Below, piece after piece: positions 8,599-17,980 of a DNA stretch of 48,385 nucleotides. Numbering within the stretch: position 1 is the stretch's first letter; each line of letters opens with the position of its first letter. The DNA is from a bacterium. Lineage in GTDB: Bacteria; Ratteibacteria; UBA8468; B48-G9; DTJG01. The stretch lies in the NCBI GenBank assembly GCA_021800535.1, contig JAJYYV010000001.1, positions 148,641-197,025 on the forward strand, given 5' to 3'. The notes beneath the pieces are model-generated. The model worked only from the letters and a program-made list of their open reading frames with translations, was not told the origin of the DNA and did no database searches. A program made the position numbers and the translations under genes.

Positions 8599-10527
8599 AT
8601 GGAAACAATAAAAACATTTCAAGAAATGAAGAATTTTGATTTTGCAAGAGAATTGAATAAAGAACAAATGAAGGTTGTTACAGAAGGAAATGGTTCTTCA
8701 CTTGTTCTTGCCGGACCTGGTTCAGGTAAAACCAGAACTATTATTTATAGAGCCATTTATCTTATTAAGCAACAAAAAGTTTCTCCTGCTTCTATCTGTC
8801 TTCTTTCTTTTACAAACAAAGCAGCAAAAGAAATGATTAAAAGAATTGAGGATTATTTAGGTTTTTTCCCAAAAAATCTTATTGCTGGAACATTTCATCA
8901 TGTGGGAAATTTATTTTTAAGAAAATATGCCAATAAGATCAATCTTTCTCCTAATTATTTGATTTTTGATAATGAAGATTCTATTTCTCTTATAAAAAAT
9001 ATTTTAAAAGACAAAATATATCAGAATATAGATATATCTCCGGAAATTATAAAAACAATTATAAGCCTTTCTATAAGTTGTAATGAACCAATAAAAGATA
9101 TAATGGAGAAAAATTTTGTCTGGCTTTCCCGCTGGATTCCAACAGTGGTATCTATAAATAGTATATATCAACAAAGGAAAAAAGAACTTGGTGTTGTGGA
9201 TTATGATGACCTTCTTTTTCTATGGCTAAAACTTTTTTCTTTTCCTGAAATAGGTGCTGCAATGTCAAATAGATTTAGTCATGTCCTTGTTGATGAATAT
9301 CAGGATACCAGCAGATTACAGGCATTAATTTTATATGAGATTGCCAGAACACATAATAATATTATGGTTGTTGGTGATGATGCACAGTCTATTTATAGAT
9401 TTAGAGGCGCTACAATTCAAAATATTCTTGAATTTCCTAAAATTTTTCCTGAAACAAAGATTTTTTATTTACAAACAAACTATAGAAGTACTCCGGAAAT
9501 ACTTCAGATTGCTAATTATGAAATCAGACATAATAGATATCAATTCCCTAAAGAATTAAAAAGTGTAAAGAATGCCGGGGTGAAACCTGTAATAATAAGA
9601 TGTAAGAACATGAAAAGTGAAAGTGCTTTTATAACCCAAAGAATAAAAGAGCTAATAGATAGTGGTATTAAACCATCAGAAATTGGTGTACTTTTCCGTT
9701 CAAGATACCAGGCATCAGAATTAGAAATAAATCTGAACAGGATGAATGTCCCTTATATTATAAGAGGGGGGGTAAGATTTTTTGAGCAAACCCACATAAA
9801 AGATGTTATTGCTTTTTTTAAGATTATCTATAATTTTAAGGATGAAATATCCTGGCAAAGAATTTTAAGACTGGCCAATGGTATAGGTAAAATTTATCAG
9901 GAAAAAATTATAGGACATATTAAAAGTTTTTCCAATCTTGAAGATATTATTATCCTTTCTGATTATTCACAAATTTCAGATAAGGCTAAAAAATCTTTTG
10001 GGGATATAATATCTATTATAAAAAAGGTAAAACAACAGAAAACCCTTTCTTCAGGAATAGATTTAATCTTGGATGTTTTTTACAAACATTATGTTTTAAA
10101 TAATTTTAAAGATGCAGAAGAAAGACTTAATGATATCGGAAGTCTAAAGGAAATTTCCATGTTTTATTCTGGAATAGAAGATTTTCTCAGTCAAATCAGT
10201 CTTCAGGAATATTTTAAGGAAGAAATCCATTCTTCTCATGAAAATGTGGTTCTTTCAACTATTCATCAGGCTAAAGGTTTAGAATGGAAAGTGGTTTTTA
10301 TTATAGGGGTATGTGCCAATCATTTTCCTCATCGGGAAAGTGTTAATGATATTTTAAGAATTGAAGAAGAAAGAAGAATTTTTTATGTGGGAATAACCAG
10401 GGCCAAAGAAGATTTATATATAACTTATTATACTTCTGATTTTTTTAGCAGGGGAGTATCTTTTCGTAAATCTCTTTTTATTCAGGAAATAGAAAATTCC
10501 CTGATTGAAGAATGGATTTTTGATTGA
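8599..10527 (+). CDS. UvrD/PcrA/Rep-family DNA helicase
   Basis: Encodes a 642-residue superfamily 1A 3'-5' helicase. The helicase motifs occur in order: Walker A GPGSGKT (39-45), FTNKAAKEM (motif Ia), DEYQDTS (232-238, motif II), SIYRFRGA (motif III), TNYRST (motif IV), STIHQAKGLEW (motif V) and RIFYVGITRAKEDL (motif VI). It is shorter than typical PcrA/UvrD (about 720) because the C-terminal tail is absent, closer to Rep. Its role would be replication-fork or excision repair. It is the third gene of the pyrR operon. No strong SD precedes the ATG, and coupling to pyrB across 12 bp is possible. Confidence 0.93.
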   Translation: METIKTFQEMKNFDFARELNKEQMKVVTEGNGSSLVLAGPGSGKTRTIIYRAIYLIKQQKVSPASICLLSFTNKAAKEMIKRIEDYLGFFPKNLIAGTFHHVGNLFLRKYANKINLSPNYLIFDNEDSISLIKNILKDKIYQNIDISPEIIKTIISLSISCNEPIKDIMEKNFVWLSRWIPTVVSINSIYQQRKKELGVVDYDDLLFLWLKLFSFPEIGAAMSNRFSHVLVDEYQDTSRLQALILYEIARTHNNIMVVGDDAQSIYRFRGATIQNILEFPKIFPETKIFYLQTNYRSTPEILQIANYEIRHNRYQFPKELKSVKNAGVKPVIIRCKNMKSESAFITQRIKELIDSGIKPSEIGVLFRSRYQASELEINLNRMNVPYIIRGGVRFFEQTHIKDVIAFFKIIYNFKDEISWQRILRLANGIGKIYQEKIIGHIKSFSNLEDIIILSDYSQISDKAKKSFGDIISIIKKVKQQKTLSSGIDLILDVFYKHYVLNNFKDAEERLNDIGSLKEISMFYSGIEDFLSQISLQEYFKEEIHSSHENVVLSTIHQAKGLEWKVVFIIGVCANHFPHRESVNDILRIEEERRIFYVGITRAKEDLYITYYTSDFFSRGVSFRKSLFIQEIENSLIEEWIFD

Positions 10528-10543
10528 AACAGGAGGGATTATC

Positions 10544-11593
10544 ATGAGAAAACGTAGAGTGACATTAGAATTTAAAATAGGAATATTTATTGTTTGTGGA
10601 ATTCTTATTTTCTTTTTCTTTATATTTTCCCAGGGTAAAATATTTCATGCAAAGTGGTATCATGTTAATGTTTTGTTTTCTAATGTGGCAGGACTTAAAG
10701 AAGGAGACCCTGTCAGGGTTAGCGGATACAAGATAGGCGATGTTAAAAGTATAATGATTTATTATGGAAAGATACAAAATATAGAAAAACCCGAAATAAA
10801 GGTTATGCTTAATTTAAGTTCTGATTTAAAACTGGGCCATAATAGTGTTTTTACCATAGATAGCACAGGTCTTATTGGAGAAAAATATGTTGAAATTATT
10901 CCTACAGGATTAAATGATACCCCTTTAATTTACCCTGGAGAGACTGTCAAAGGTATAAGTCCTGTTTCTATTGGGGAGGTATTGAATACCAGTATACAAA
11001 TGATTAAAAATTTTAACAATCTTGTTTCTTCTGCAAATTCCACACTAAGTAGTAAAAAATTTCAGGCAAGTCTGTATAGTATAGGTCCAAATCTGAATAC
11101 TTTTGTCCAGAAGACTACACAATCTTTGACAACTTTTGATGCTCTGGCAATATCCCTGCAGAAAAATTCCAATGAAATACAAAACATTTTAAAGCAAAAT
11201 CAATCTGGAATTCATCAAATGGTATCAGAAACAAATAAAACAATAAAAAATACAGATAAAACTATAAAGGATGCAGATACAGCTGTAAAAAATATTTCAC
11301 TTGTTGCCGGAAAAACCTCTGCGCATCTTGGAGAAATTAAAAATTCATTTGTCAAAACATCAAATAATCTTGATGTTCTTATATCTGATTTACAGAAAAC
11401 ATCAAAAGATTTTGCTCAAACATCAAAAAAAATCAATGCTTTAAGTGATAATATAAATGATACAATAACAGCAATAAATCAGGAAAAAGGAACACTTGGA
11501 AAACTTGTGTATGATAAAAAACTTTATAATGAACTTCTTAAATTTGTCCAGGAAATAAAAAAACATCCTTCTATGCTTCTTTTTGGTAAATAA
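10544..11593 (+). CDS. mlaD: MlaD-like MCE-domain protein
   Basis: Encodes 349 residues from the ATG at 10544, which has an excellent SD (AGGAGGG). An upstream in-frame ATG at 10505 lies inside the helicase gene and lacks one. One N-terminal membrane helix (about 8-26) anchors the protein, followed by an MCE domain (about 35-120, with GLKEGDPVRVSGYKIGDV and IDSTGLIGEKYVEI). A long helical tail with Ser/Thr/Asn-rich repeats follows. MCE proteins form a periplasmic ring that carries phospholipid between membranes with the MlaE permease and MlaF ATPase. Those partners are at 36-38 kb on the other strand, so the system is split. Confidence 0.9.
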   Translation: MRKRRVTLEFKIGIFIVCGILIFFFFIFSQGKIFHAKWYHVNVLFSNVAGLKEGDPVRVSGYKIGDVKSIMIYYGKIQNIEKPEIKVMLNLSSDLKLGHNSVFTIDSTGLIGEKYVEIIPTGLNDTPLIYPGETVKGISPVSIGEVLNTSIQMIKNFNNLVSSANSTLSSKKFQASLYSIGPNLNTFVQKTTQSLTTFDALAISLQKNSNEIQNILKQNQSGIHQMVSETNKTIKNTDKTIKDADTAVKNISLVAGKTSAHLGEIKNSFVKTSNNLDVLISDLQKTSKDFAQTSKKINALSDNINDTITAINQEKGTLGKLVYDKKLYNELLKFVQEIKKHPSMLLFGK

Positions 11594-11612
11594 ATGTTTT
11601 GGTAAATTATTT

Positions 11613-12995
11613 ATGAAAGAAAAAAATATCTTTATCTGTCAGGAATGTGGATATCAATCAGTAAGATGGCTGGGTAAATGTCCTGCATGCGGTCAGTGGA
11701 ATTCTTTTCAGCTTGAACAGGAAACAAAAAACAATGATAGGCAGATAGTATTTGAGCCTCCAAAAAAATTAGATGAAATTGAAAAAGAAGTGGGAGAAAA
11801 AAGAATTCCTGCAGGTATCAGTGAATTTGATAGGGTTTTAGGTGGTGGAATTGTTTCAGGAAGTGTAATTTTATTAGCAGGAGAGCCTGGAATTGGAAAA
11901 TCAACACTTGTTTTATCTGTTGCAGATAAAATTGTTTCTTCTGAAAGAAAAGTTCTTTATGTTTCTGGAGAAGAATCTCTTTCTCAATTGAAAATAAGAG
12001 CAGACAGGCTAAAAATAAAAAACACTTCTGATATATATTTTTTATCTAATAGCGACATAGAAGTAATAAAAACTGTTATTGATGATTTTAAACCACAGAT
12101 ACTTATAATAGATTCTATCCAGCTTATTTATAATTCCCAGCTGGATTATTCTTACGGTTCGTCTTTCCAGATTAGGGAAACTGCACACTTTTTTATTGAA
12201 TGGGCAAAAAAAAATAATGTATCTATATTTCTTATAGGTCACATTACAAAAGATGGAGCAATAGCAGGACCTAAAACTCTGGAACATCTTGTAGATGTTG
12301 TTATATATTTTGAAGGGGAATCCATGTCAAACCTTAGAATATTAAGAAACATGAAAAACAGATTTGGGCCAACTGATGAGATAGGGGTGTTTATTATGGA
12401 GCAGGAGGGTCTTTGTGAAGTTCCGGAAGCGAGTAAACTTTTTCTTTCCTCCAGAAAAGAAAACATTTCCGGTTCTGCTATTTTTCCTTCACAGGAAGGT
12501 AAAAGAACTATCTTAGTGGAAATTCAATGTCTTGTAAGTCCTGGATATTTTAATATTCCACGGAGAACATTTACAGGGCTTGATTATAATAAAGTCAACC
12601 TTATTCTTGCAGTGATGGAAAAAAAATACAAACTAAATTTTTCCTCTCATGATGTTTACTTTAATGTTTCAGGGGGACTTAAAATTGATGAACCGGCTGT
12701 GGACCTTCCTATAGCGATTGCATCTATATCGTCCTTTAAGGAAATTCCTACTCCGGCAGATGCAGTTTTTATTGGGGAGCTTTCCTTGACAGGGGAAATA
12801 AGACCTGTACCATATATTCCTTTGAGAATAAAAGAATCTGTAAGGTTGGGTTTTAAAAAGGTATTTATTCCCAAAATATCAGATAATATTTCAATTTCAG
12901 GTATAAAAATATTTCAGGCAGAATATCTTGGGGATATTGTAAAAATACTTTTCCCGACAGAACAAAAACAATCTGTTAAAACAAGCAATTTATAA
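11613..12995 (+). CDS. radA: DNA repair protein RadA
   Basis: Encodes 460 residues from ATG 11613, the usual RadA length. An upstream in-frame TTG at 11583 overlaps mlaD and would precede the zinc finger by an unneeded extension. The zinc finger uses C9, C12, C23 and C26. Walker A is GEPGIGKST (90-98), the RadA signature KNRFG is at 248-252, and a Lon-protease-like C-terminal domain follows (about 290-450). RadA is a RecA-like, DnaB-type branch-migration motor in recombination. The gene is embedded in the pyrR operon 19 bp after mlaD. Confidence 0.97.
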   Translation: MKEKNIFICQECGYQSVRWLGKCPACGQWNSFQLEQETKNNDRQIVFEPPKKLDEIEKEVGEKRIPAGISEFDRVLGGGIVSGSVILLAGEPGIGKSTLVLSVADKIVSSERKVLYVSGEESLSQLKIRADRLKIKNTSDIYFLSNSDIEVIKTVIDDFKPQILIIDSIQLIYNSQLDYSYGSSFQIRETAHFFIEWAKKNNVSIFLIGHITKDGAIAGPKTLEHLVDVVIYFEGESMSNLRILRNMKNRFGPTDEIGVFIMEQEGLCEVPEASKLFLSSRKENISGSAIFPSQEGKRTILVEIQCLVSPGYFNIPRRTFTGLDYNKVNLILAVMEKKYKLNFSSHDVYFNVSGGLKIDEPAVDLPIAIASISSFKEIPTPADAVFIGELSLTGEIRPVPYIPLRIKESVRLGFKKVFIPKISDNISISGIKIFQAEYLGDIVKILFPTEQKQSVKTSNL

Positions 12996-13005
12996 GGAGC
13001 GTTAG

Positions 13006-13920
13006 ATGAAAAAAATATTTGGAGCATTAAAAAAAAATATAAACAAAGAACAAATATCTTTGTGGAAAAAATCAAAAAAAGCAAAGAAATATTTATGGGG
13101 TATATTAATAATTATTTTATTATGTCTCGGTTTTGGGGTATTTCATGAAATACAAATTAACAGAAATGTTGTTGCAATAGTCAATGGAGAAAAAGTGACC
13201 CTTCAGCAAATTAAAGAAGAAATTGCAGATTATCCAAAATTTTATAGACAATTTATTAAACAAAACCCAAATCTGGCATTAGAGGATTATATAGACAAAA
13301 AAATTCTTCTTCAGAAAGCAAAAAATTTTTATTGGTCACATAGGGAAAAAATAAACAGAAAAGTAAAAGATTATAAAGATCAGTTGATTATAAAAGAATT
13401 TCTTGATAATGAAATGACTTCTCAAATTAAGATCCCTTCTGAGGAAATAAAAACCTATTATAATGCCCATTTAACTGATTTTTTTCTTCCTGAAAGGATA
13501 CATCTTTATGAAATAGTTGTTCCTACAAAGACACAGGCAACGGATATTCTTAAAAGATTAAGTCTTGGAGAATCATTTTCTGATATAGCCAAAAAAGAAT
13601 CAGTTAGTTCTACAGCACAAAATGGTGGAGACATGGGGCTTGTTACAAAATCCCAGTTATATCCTAATTTGGCAGATTTGGTTTTTAAATTAAAAAGAGG
13701 GCAAATTCTGGATAAATTTATCAAAACATCAAGTGGATATCATATTATTAAGGTTGGGAAAACATATCCGCCAAAAATTCAAACACTCCAGGAGGCAGCA
13801 CCTTTAATTAAGAATGTTCTGGCAACGCAGGCTAAAAAACAATTATTAAATCAGTATATAAATCAATTAAGAAAAAGAGCAAAAATAAAAATATATTCCA
13901 AAAGGTTGAAAAATATATGA
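13006..13920 (+). CDS. Membrane-anchored parvulin-type peptidyl-prolyl isomerase
   Basis: Encodes 304 residues. A basic cytoplasmic N-terminus (about 1-28) and one membrane helix (about 29-47) are followed by a SurA/PrsA-type chaperone region. A parvulin domain covers about 160-260, with PERIHLYEIVV, LGESFSDIAKKES, NGGDMG and SSGYHIIKV. It would help fold exported proteins at the outer face of the inner membrane. The SD AAGGAG precedes the ATG at 13006. It overlaps the next gene by 4 bp, and the pair look like a functional couple. Confidence 0.9.
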   Translation: MKKIFGALKKNINKEQISLWKKSKKAKKYLWGILIIILLCLGFGVFHEIQINRNVVAIVNGEKVTLQQIKEEIADYPKFYRQFIKQNPNLALEDYIDKKILLQKAKNFYWSHREKINRKVKDYKDQLIIKEFLDNEMTSQIKIPSEEIKTYYNAHLTDFFLPERIHLYEIVVPTKTQATDILKRLSLGESFSDIAKKESVSSTAQNGGDMGLVTKSQLYPNLADLVFKLKRGQILDKFIKTSSGYHIIKVGKTYPPKIQTLQEAAPLIKNVLATQAKKQLLNQYINQLRKRAKIKIYSKRLKNI

Positions 13921-14750
13921 AAAAATTTATAAAAATATTTATTTTATTGGGATTTATTGCTTTAATCAGTAAAACTTATGCATTTCAGATAGAAAATGAA
14001 GTTTATGCAATTGTGGGAAATAAGATTATTTTAAAAAGCGCTATAGAACAAAGGGCTAATCTGGAAAATATTACTTTTGATAGTGCCTTAAAACAGCTTA
14101 TTGAAGAAGACATGTTATTATATGAAGCAGATAAGAAAAATATAAAAGTTTCTTCATCCCAGGTTAATGAAAGATTACAACAAATAGAAAAAGGGTTCCC
14201 TTCTACTTCAGAATTTGAAACATTTCTCAGGAAAAATGGATTTTCCAGTATAAAGAAATTTAAAAAATATCTTAAAAAACAGATTAAAGTGGAGAATCTT
14301 ATACAGGAAGAAGTTGTAAGTAAGATACAGATTTTACCTATTGAAATATCCAGAAAAATGGAAAGCATGAACATTGGGAAAATGGTAATGCTTAGAACCA
14401 TATCGTTTAATAATAAAAAAGATGCACAAAACTTTATCAAATCATTTAATAAAAACCCTTCTGAGGAAATAAAAAAAATGCAGAATATAGGATGGGTTAA
14501 TATTGATCAATTGAATTCTTCAGTAGAAAAAATTGTTGAAAAAATTCCGAAGGGAAGTTTTTCAGTCCCTTTAAAAAATTCAGATAATTGGACACTTTTT
14601 TATGTGGAAGATATAAAAGAAAATAATCTTAAAAATATTTACATTCAGGCCCGGGAAGAAATTTTTAAAAAGGAATATCCTGAAAAACTTGACCAATATA
14701 TCCAAAAATTAAAAAAACAGATACCCATAACAATTTTGAATTCAGAATGA
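13917..14750 (+). CDS. SurA-like periplasmic chaperone lacking a clear parvulin domain
   Basis: Encodes 277 residues with an N-terminal signal peptide (about 1-22). The SurA N-domain pattern is visible (YAIVGNKIILKSAIEQRA, then a helical LIEEDMLLYEADKKNI). Where a parvulin domain should be (about 150-245), only a weak relic is seen (MVMLRTISFNNKKDAQNFI and FSVPLKNSDNWTLFYVED), without the usual active-site His/Cys/Asp pattern. It may act only as a chaperone, perhaps for outer-membrane proteins. It is coupled to the upstream isomerase and to pdxA by 4-bp overlaps. Confidence 0.8.
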   Translation: MKKFIKIFILLGFIALISKTYAFQIENEVYAIVGNKIILKSAIEQRANLENITFDSALKQLIEEDMLLYEADKKNIKVSSSQVNERLQQIEKGFPSTSEFETFLRKNGFSSIKKFKKYLKKQIKVENLIQEEVVSKIQILPIEISRKMESMNIGKMVMLRTISFNNKKDAQNFIKSFNKNPSEEIKKMQNIGWVNIDQLNSSVEKIVEKIPKGSFSVPLKNSDNWTLFYVEDIKENNLKNIYIQAREEIFKKEYPEKLDQYIQKLKKQIPITILNSE

Positions 14751-15745
14751 AAAATTTTATAGGAATTACAATTGGAGACCCTTCTGGCATCGGTCCGGAA
14801 GTTTCTATTAAGGCTGTATTATTTTTTTTAAAACAGACACATAATTTTTATCCTGTTTTAATAGGTGATATAGCTGTTTTAAAGAGAAATTTAGACATGA
14901 TAAAGGGGAAATATATATTAGAAAAATGGAATACAAATATTATTCCTCACAAAGAAAGTATTTATTATCTCTCTCCGGGAATTATCAAAAGCGATAAATT
15001 CATTATTGGACAGGATAATCCTTTATCCGGAACAGCATCTTATGAATATTTTAAATTAGGATGGGACCTTTTAAAAAAAAATAAAATAACAGGTCTTATG
15101 ACCGCTCCAATATCTAAAACTGCCTGGCAGATGGCGGGAATAAATTTTAAAGGCCATACTGATGCCCTTAAAACATTTTCAGGCCAGGATGTAGAAATGC
15201 TTATGGTTGCAGGGGAAATAAGGGTTCTTCTTGTATCAACTCATGTTCCTTTAAAAAAGATATGGGATGTTATTTCAATAGATAGAATATATAATTCTAC
15301 AATAAAAACAGTTCAATTCTTAAGAAAAGTTTTTATTATTGGCAAAGAAAATGTTGGTATGTGTGGACTGAACCCTCATGCAGGGGAATCAGGATATTTA
15401 GGCAGTGAAGAAAACGAAATATTGATACCTGCTATTAATAAATTAAAAGAAAATGGTGTTAATATTGAAGGTCCATTTCCTTCAGATGCCATTTTTAGAA
15501 AATCTATACAGGATAAACACTTTGACCTTATTGTTGCTCTTTATCATGACCAGGCATTAATTCCTTTAAAAACATTTTTCTTTAATAAATTGGTAAATGT
15601 ATCTGCAAATTTAAATTGGTGTAGAACCAGTCCTGGTCATGGCACCGGTTATGATATTGCCTATCAAAACAAAGCAAATCCTTCCAGCACTATAGAAGCA
15701 ATAAAATTGGTAGTAAAAATATCAAAAAAAATAAATGACAGATGA
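14747..15745 (+). CDS. pdxA: 4-hydroxythreonine-4-phosphate dehydrogenase family (PdxA)
   Basis: Encodes 332 residues, the family length. It begins IGITIGDPSGIGPEV as PdxA does and carries a metal-site His region GHTDALKTF, GLNPHAGE and YHDQALIPLK. PdxA oxidises 4-phosphohydroxy-L-threonine in pyridoxal phosphate synthesis, while PdxA2-type relatives act on sugar acid phosphates. The last conserved loop departs from the usual pattern (NLNWCRTSPGHGTGYDIA, where most have GLP and DHGT), which leaves the exact substrate open. Placement next to ksgA is a common pairing in Gram-negatives (surA-pdxA-ksgA order), and that order is preserved here. Confidence 0.88.
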   Translation: MKNFIGITIGDPSGIGPEVSIKAVLFFLKQTHNFYPVLIGDIAVLKRNLDMIKGKYILEKWNTNIIPHKESIYYLSPGIIKSDKFIIGQDNPLSGTASYEYFKLGWDLLKKNKITGLMTAPISKTAWQMAGINFKGHTDALKTFSGQDVEMLMVAGEIRVLLVSTHVPLKKIWDVISIDRIYNSTIKTVQFLRKVFIIGKENVGMCGLNPHAGESGYLGSEENEILIPAINKLKENGVNIEGPFPSDAIFRKSIQDKHFDLIVALYHDQALIPLKTFFFNKLVNVSANLNWCRTSPGHGTGYDIAYQNKANPSSTIEAIKLVVKISKKINDR

Positions 15746-16628
15746 ATTCCTTACCTTAAATAAACTAAAAGAATTATTAAAAAAAGAAGGTATAAAGCCA
15801 AATAAAATATTAGGACAGCATTTCCTTATTGATAGAAATGTTCGTGATAAAATAATAGATTTTGCCCAATTAAATCCTGATGATATAGTTATTGAAATTG
15901 GCTCTGGTCTTGGAGAAATAACAGAAGGTATTGCAAAGCAGGTTAAAAAGGTGTATGGATTTGAAAAAGACCCTCATATTGCAGACATCCTTAAAAAGAG
16001 GCTTGCAGAAAAAGAAAATGTAGAAATTATTATAAAAGATTTTTTGGATATGGAAGAATCTTTTTTTAAAAATATTGCAGTAAACAATAATATAAAAATT
16101 ATTGGAAATCTTCCATATTATATCGCTTCTCCAATTCTGTTTAACCTTCTAAAATTTAGAAATTATTGGAATCTTGCTCTGGTTAGTTTACCTCAGGAAG
16201 TCTCAAAAAAAATTATTGCTGTTTCAGGAGAAAAGGATTTTGGATTTATGGCAGTTTTATTTTCTTTATATACACAGACAAGGATTTGTTATAAATTAGG
16301 TAAAACAATATTTTATCCTATGCCTAAGGTTACCTCTGTTTTTCTTTCCATCAAACCATTAAAAACCCCATCTGTATTTATTCCTGATGAAAAAATGTTC
16401 TGGGAGATTATACCAACGCTTTTTCTTTATAAAAGAAAAACAATACAAAATGTTCTTGGCAAAACCTGGAAGATTAACAAAAATGATTTAAAAACCATTC
16501 TTGAAAAATCAGACATTAATCCTTTATTAAGAAGTCATCAATTAAATCTTGACCAGATGATAAAATTAGTTAATACTTATAAGCCTTTGACGACAAAAAA
16601 TAAAAATATTATCATACATAATAAATGA
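15735..16628 (+). CDS. ksgA: 16S rRNA (adenine1518-N6/adenine1519-N6) dimethyltransferase
   Basis: Encodes 297 residues. KsgA dimethylates two adjacent adenines near the 3' end of 16S rRNA during late 30S assembly. The start region LGQHFLIDRNV, SAM-binding motif EIGSGLGE (54-61) and catalytic NLPYY (125-129) are all intact, and a helical C-terminal domain follows. It overlaps pdxA by 11 bp and the next SIS gene by 4 bp. The surA-like, pdxA, ksgA order matches the well-known cluster of proteobacteria. Confidence 0.95.
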   Translation: MTDEFLTLNKLKELLKKEGIKPNKILGQHFLIDRNVRDKIIDFAQLNPDDIVIEIGSGLGEITEGIAKQVKKVYGFEKDPHIADILKKRLAEKENVEIIIKDFLDMEESFFKNIAVNNNIKIIGNLPYYIASPILFNLLKFRNYWNLALVSLPQEVSKKIIAVSGEKDFGFMAVLFSLYTQTRICYKLGKTIFYPMPKVTSVFLSIKPLKTPSVFIPDEKMFWEIIPTLFLYKRKTIQNVLGKTWKINKNDLKTILEKSDINPLLRSHQLNLDQMIKLVNTYKPLTTKNKNIIIHNK

Positions 16629-17158
16629 CAGAATATACAGAAGTAAAAAATATTGTAATTAATGAAATAGATACTACATTAGATGGCATAGATAAAAAAA
16701 AAATAGAAAAGAGTATCTCTTTAATATGTAGTGCCGATAAAATTTTTGTTGTCGGTACAGGAAGAACGCTGTTAATGCTGCAGGCATTTGTGAAAAGACT
16801 AAATCATCTTGGAATAAAAGGGTATTTTGTGGGAGAAATAAACCAGCCCCCTATCACAGAAAAAGATATACTTATTGTGGCTTCAGGGTCAGGGAAAACT
16901 ATTATACCTGTTTCTATTACAAATCTTGCCAGAAAATATAATGCTAAGATAATATATATAGGAACAAATTCTAAAAGTCCTTTATATAAACTTGCAAACA
17001 TTTTTATAGAAATCCCTTTTAGAAATTCAAAGCAGATAATGAATAGTTTATTTGAACAAAATCTTTTACTTTTATGTGATATAATATGTTTTATAATTGC
17101 AGAAAAAAAAGGTCTTGATATAAAAACCCTGTGGAAAAATCATGCCAATCTTGAATAA
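16625..17158 (+). CDS. SIS-domain sugar isomerase, 6-phospho-3-hexuloisomerase-like
   Basis: Encodes 177 residues, a single SIS domain. The pattern IFVVGTGRTLLMLQAFVKRL, then DILIVASGSGKT and NAKIIYIGT is that of HxlB-type hexuloisomerases (fructose-6-phosphate from 3-hexulose-6-phosphate). No HxlA synthase is in view, so a different keto-sugar phosphate is possible. It is the last tightly packed member of the pyrR operon, and a TIM-barrel isomerase follows 30 bp later. Confidence 0.8.
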   Translation: MTEYTEVKNIVINEIDTTLDGIDKKKIEKSISLICSADKIFVVGTGRTLLMLQAFVKRLNHLGIKGYFVGEINQPPITEKDILIVASGSGKTIIPVSITNLARKYNAKIIYIGTNSKSPLYKLANIFIEIPFRNSKQIMNSLFEQNLLLLCDIICFIIAEKKGLDIKTLWKNHANLE

Positions 17159-17188
17159 TAACAAAAATACAAATAAAAGGAGGAATTT

Positions 17189-17962
17189 ATGGAAATAGCA
17201 ATGCAATCATATTCTTTAAGAGGATATAAAGAAAATGAAAAAGTCATTAAAGCATTAAAAGAAATAGGAATTAATAAAATTGAGTTATGTGGTGTCCATA
17301 TTGATTTTATGGATGAAAGTAAACATGATGAGGTGATAGACCTGTATAAAAAAAATGATATTCAGATTATTTCTATAGGAGTAAACGGACTTTCCAATAA
17401 TGAGATAAATGAGAGAAAATATTGTAAATTTTTAAAAAAAGCCGGAGCAAAGATTATGAGTGTGGATTTTGATATAAATAAACTGCCTGCTTGTTTAAAA
17501 ACAGGTGAAAAGATTGCGAATGAATATGATATATACCTGGCTATACATAATCATGGGGGAAGACACTGGCTTGGTTCATCAGGTGCTATTGAATATATAT
17601 TCAATCAAACAGGAAACAGGATTGGATTATGTCTTGATACTGCATGGGCACTTGATTCCGGGGAAGATCCCCTGGAAATGGCTAAAAAATTCAAAGAAAG
17701 ATTGTATAGTCTTCATATAAAGGATTTTACTTTTGATAGCACAAGAAAACCACATGATATAATCCCTGGAAAAGGACTTTTAAAACTGAAAGAGCTTATG
17801 AAAATCGTTGGGAATAATTCTAAAACCCAATATGCTATTATTGAATATGAAGGAGATGTGGATAATCCAGTTCCTGCTTTAAAACAATGTGTTGAAGCGC
17901 TACAGGGAAGTATTATAAGAAGGCCGCTAGGGGCGACTGATTTGTTATTGGGGGATAAATAG
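17189..17962 (+). CDS. Sugar phosphate isomerase/epimerase (xylose isomerase-like TIM barrel)
   Basis: Encodes 257 residues of the AP-endonuclease-2/xylose-isomerase-like barrel. Metal-site elements can be seen (IAIHNHGG-type strand as LAIHNHGGRHW, GLCLDTAWAL, LHIKDFTFD and a late IIEYEGD). The family covers hydroxypyruvate isomerases, inosose dehydratases and sugar epimerases, and the substrate cannot be assigned. A good SD (AGGAGG) precedes the ATG. It follows the SIS isomerase and precedes tRNA-Arg. Confidence 0.82.
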   Translation: MEIAMQSYSLRGYKENEKVIKALKEIGINKIELCGVHIDFMDESKHDEVIDLYKKNDIQIISIGVNGLSNNEINERKYCKFLKKAGAKIMSVDFDINKLPACLKTGEKIANEYDIYLAIHNHGGRHWLGSSGAIEYIFNQTGNRIGLCLDTAWALDSGEDPLEMAKKFKERLYSLHIKDFTFDSTRKPHDIIPGKGLLKLKELMKIVGNNSKTQYAIIEYEGDVDNPVPALKQCVEALQGSIIRRPLGATDLLLGDK

Positions 17963-17980
17963 TTTTATTTGTATGATTTT

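Noticed and set aside
10505-10543. Earlier start for mlaD
   Set aside because: It overlaps the helicase gene and lacks an SD. The ATG at 10544 has AGGAGGG at ideal spacing.
14003-14440. 145-codon open frame on the minus strand
   Set aside because: It is antisense to the SurA-like gene. The composition is that of a shadow frame.
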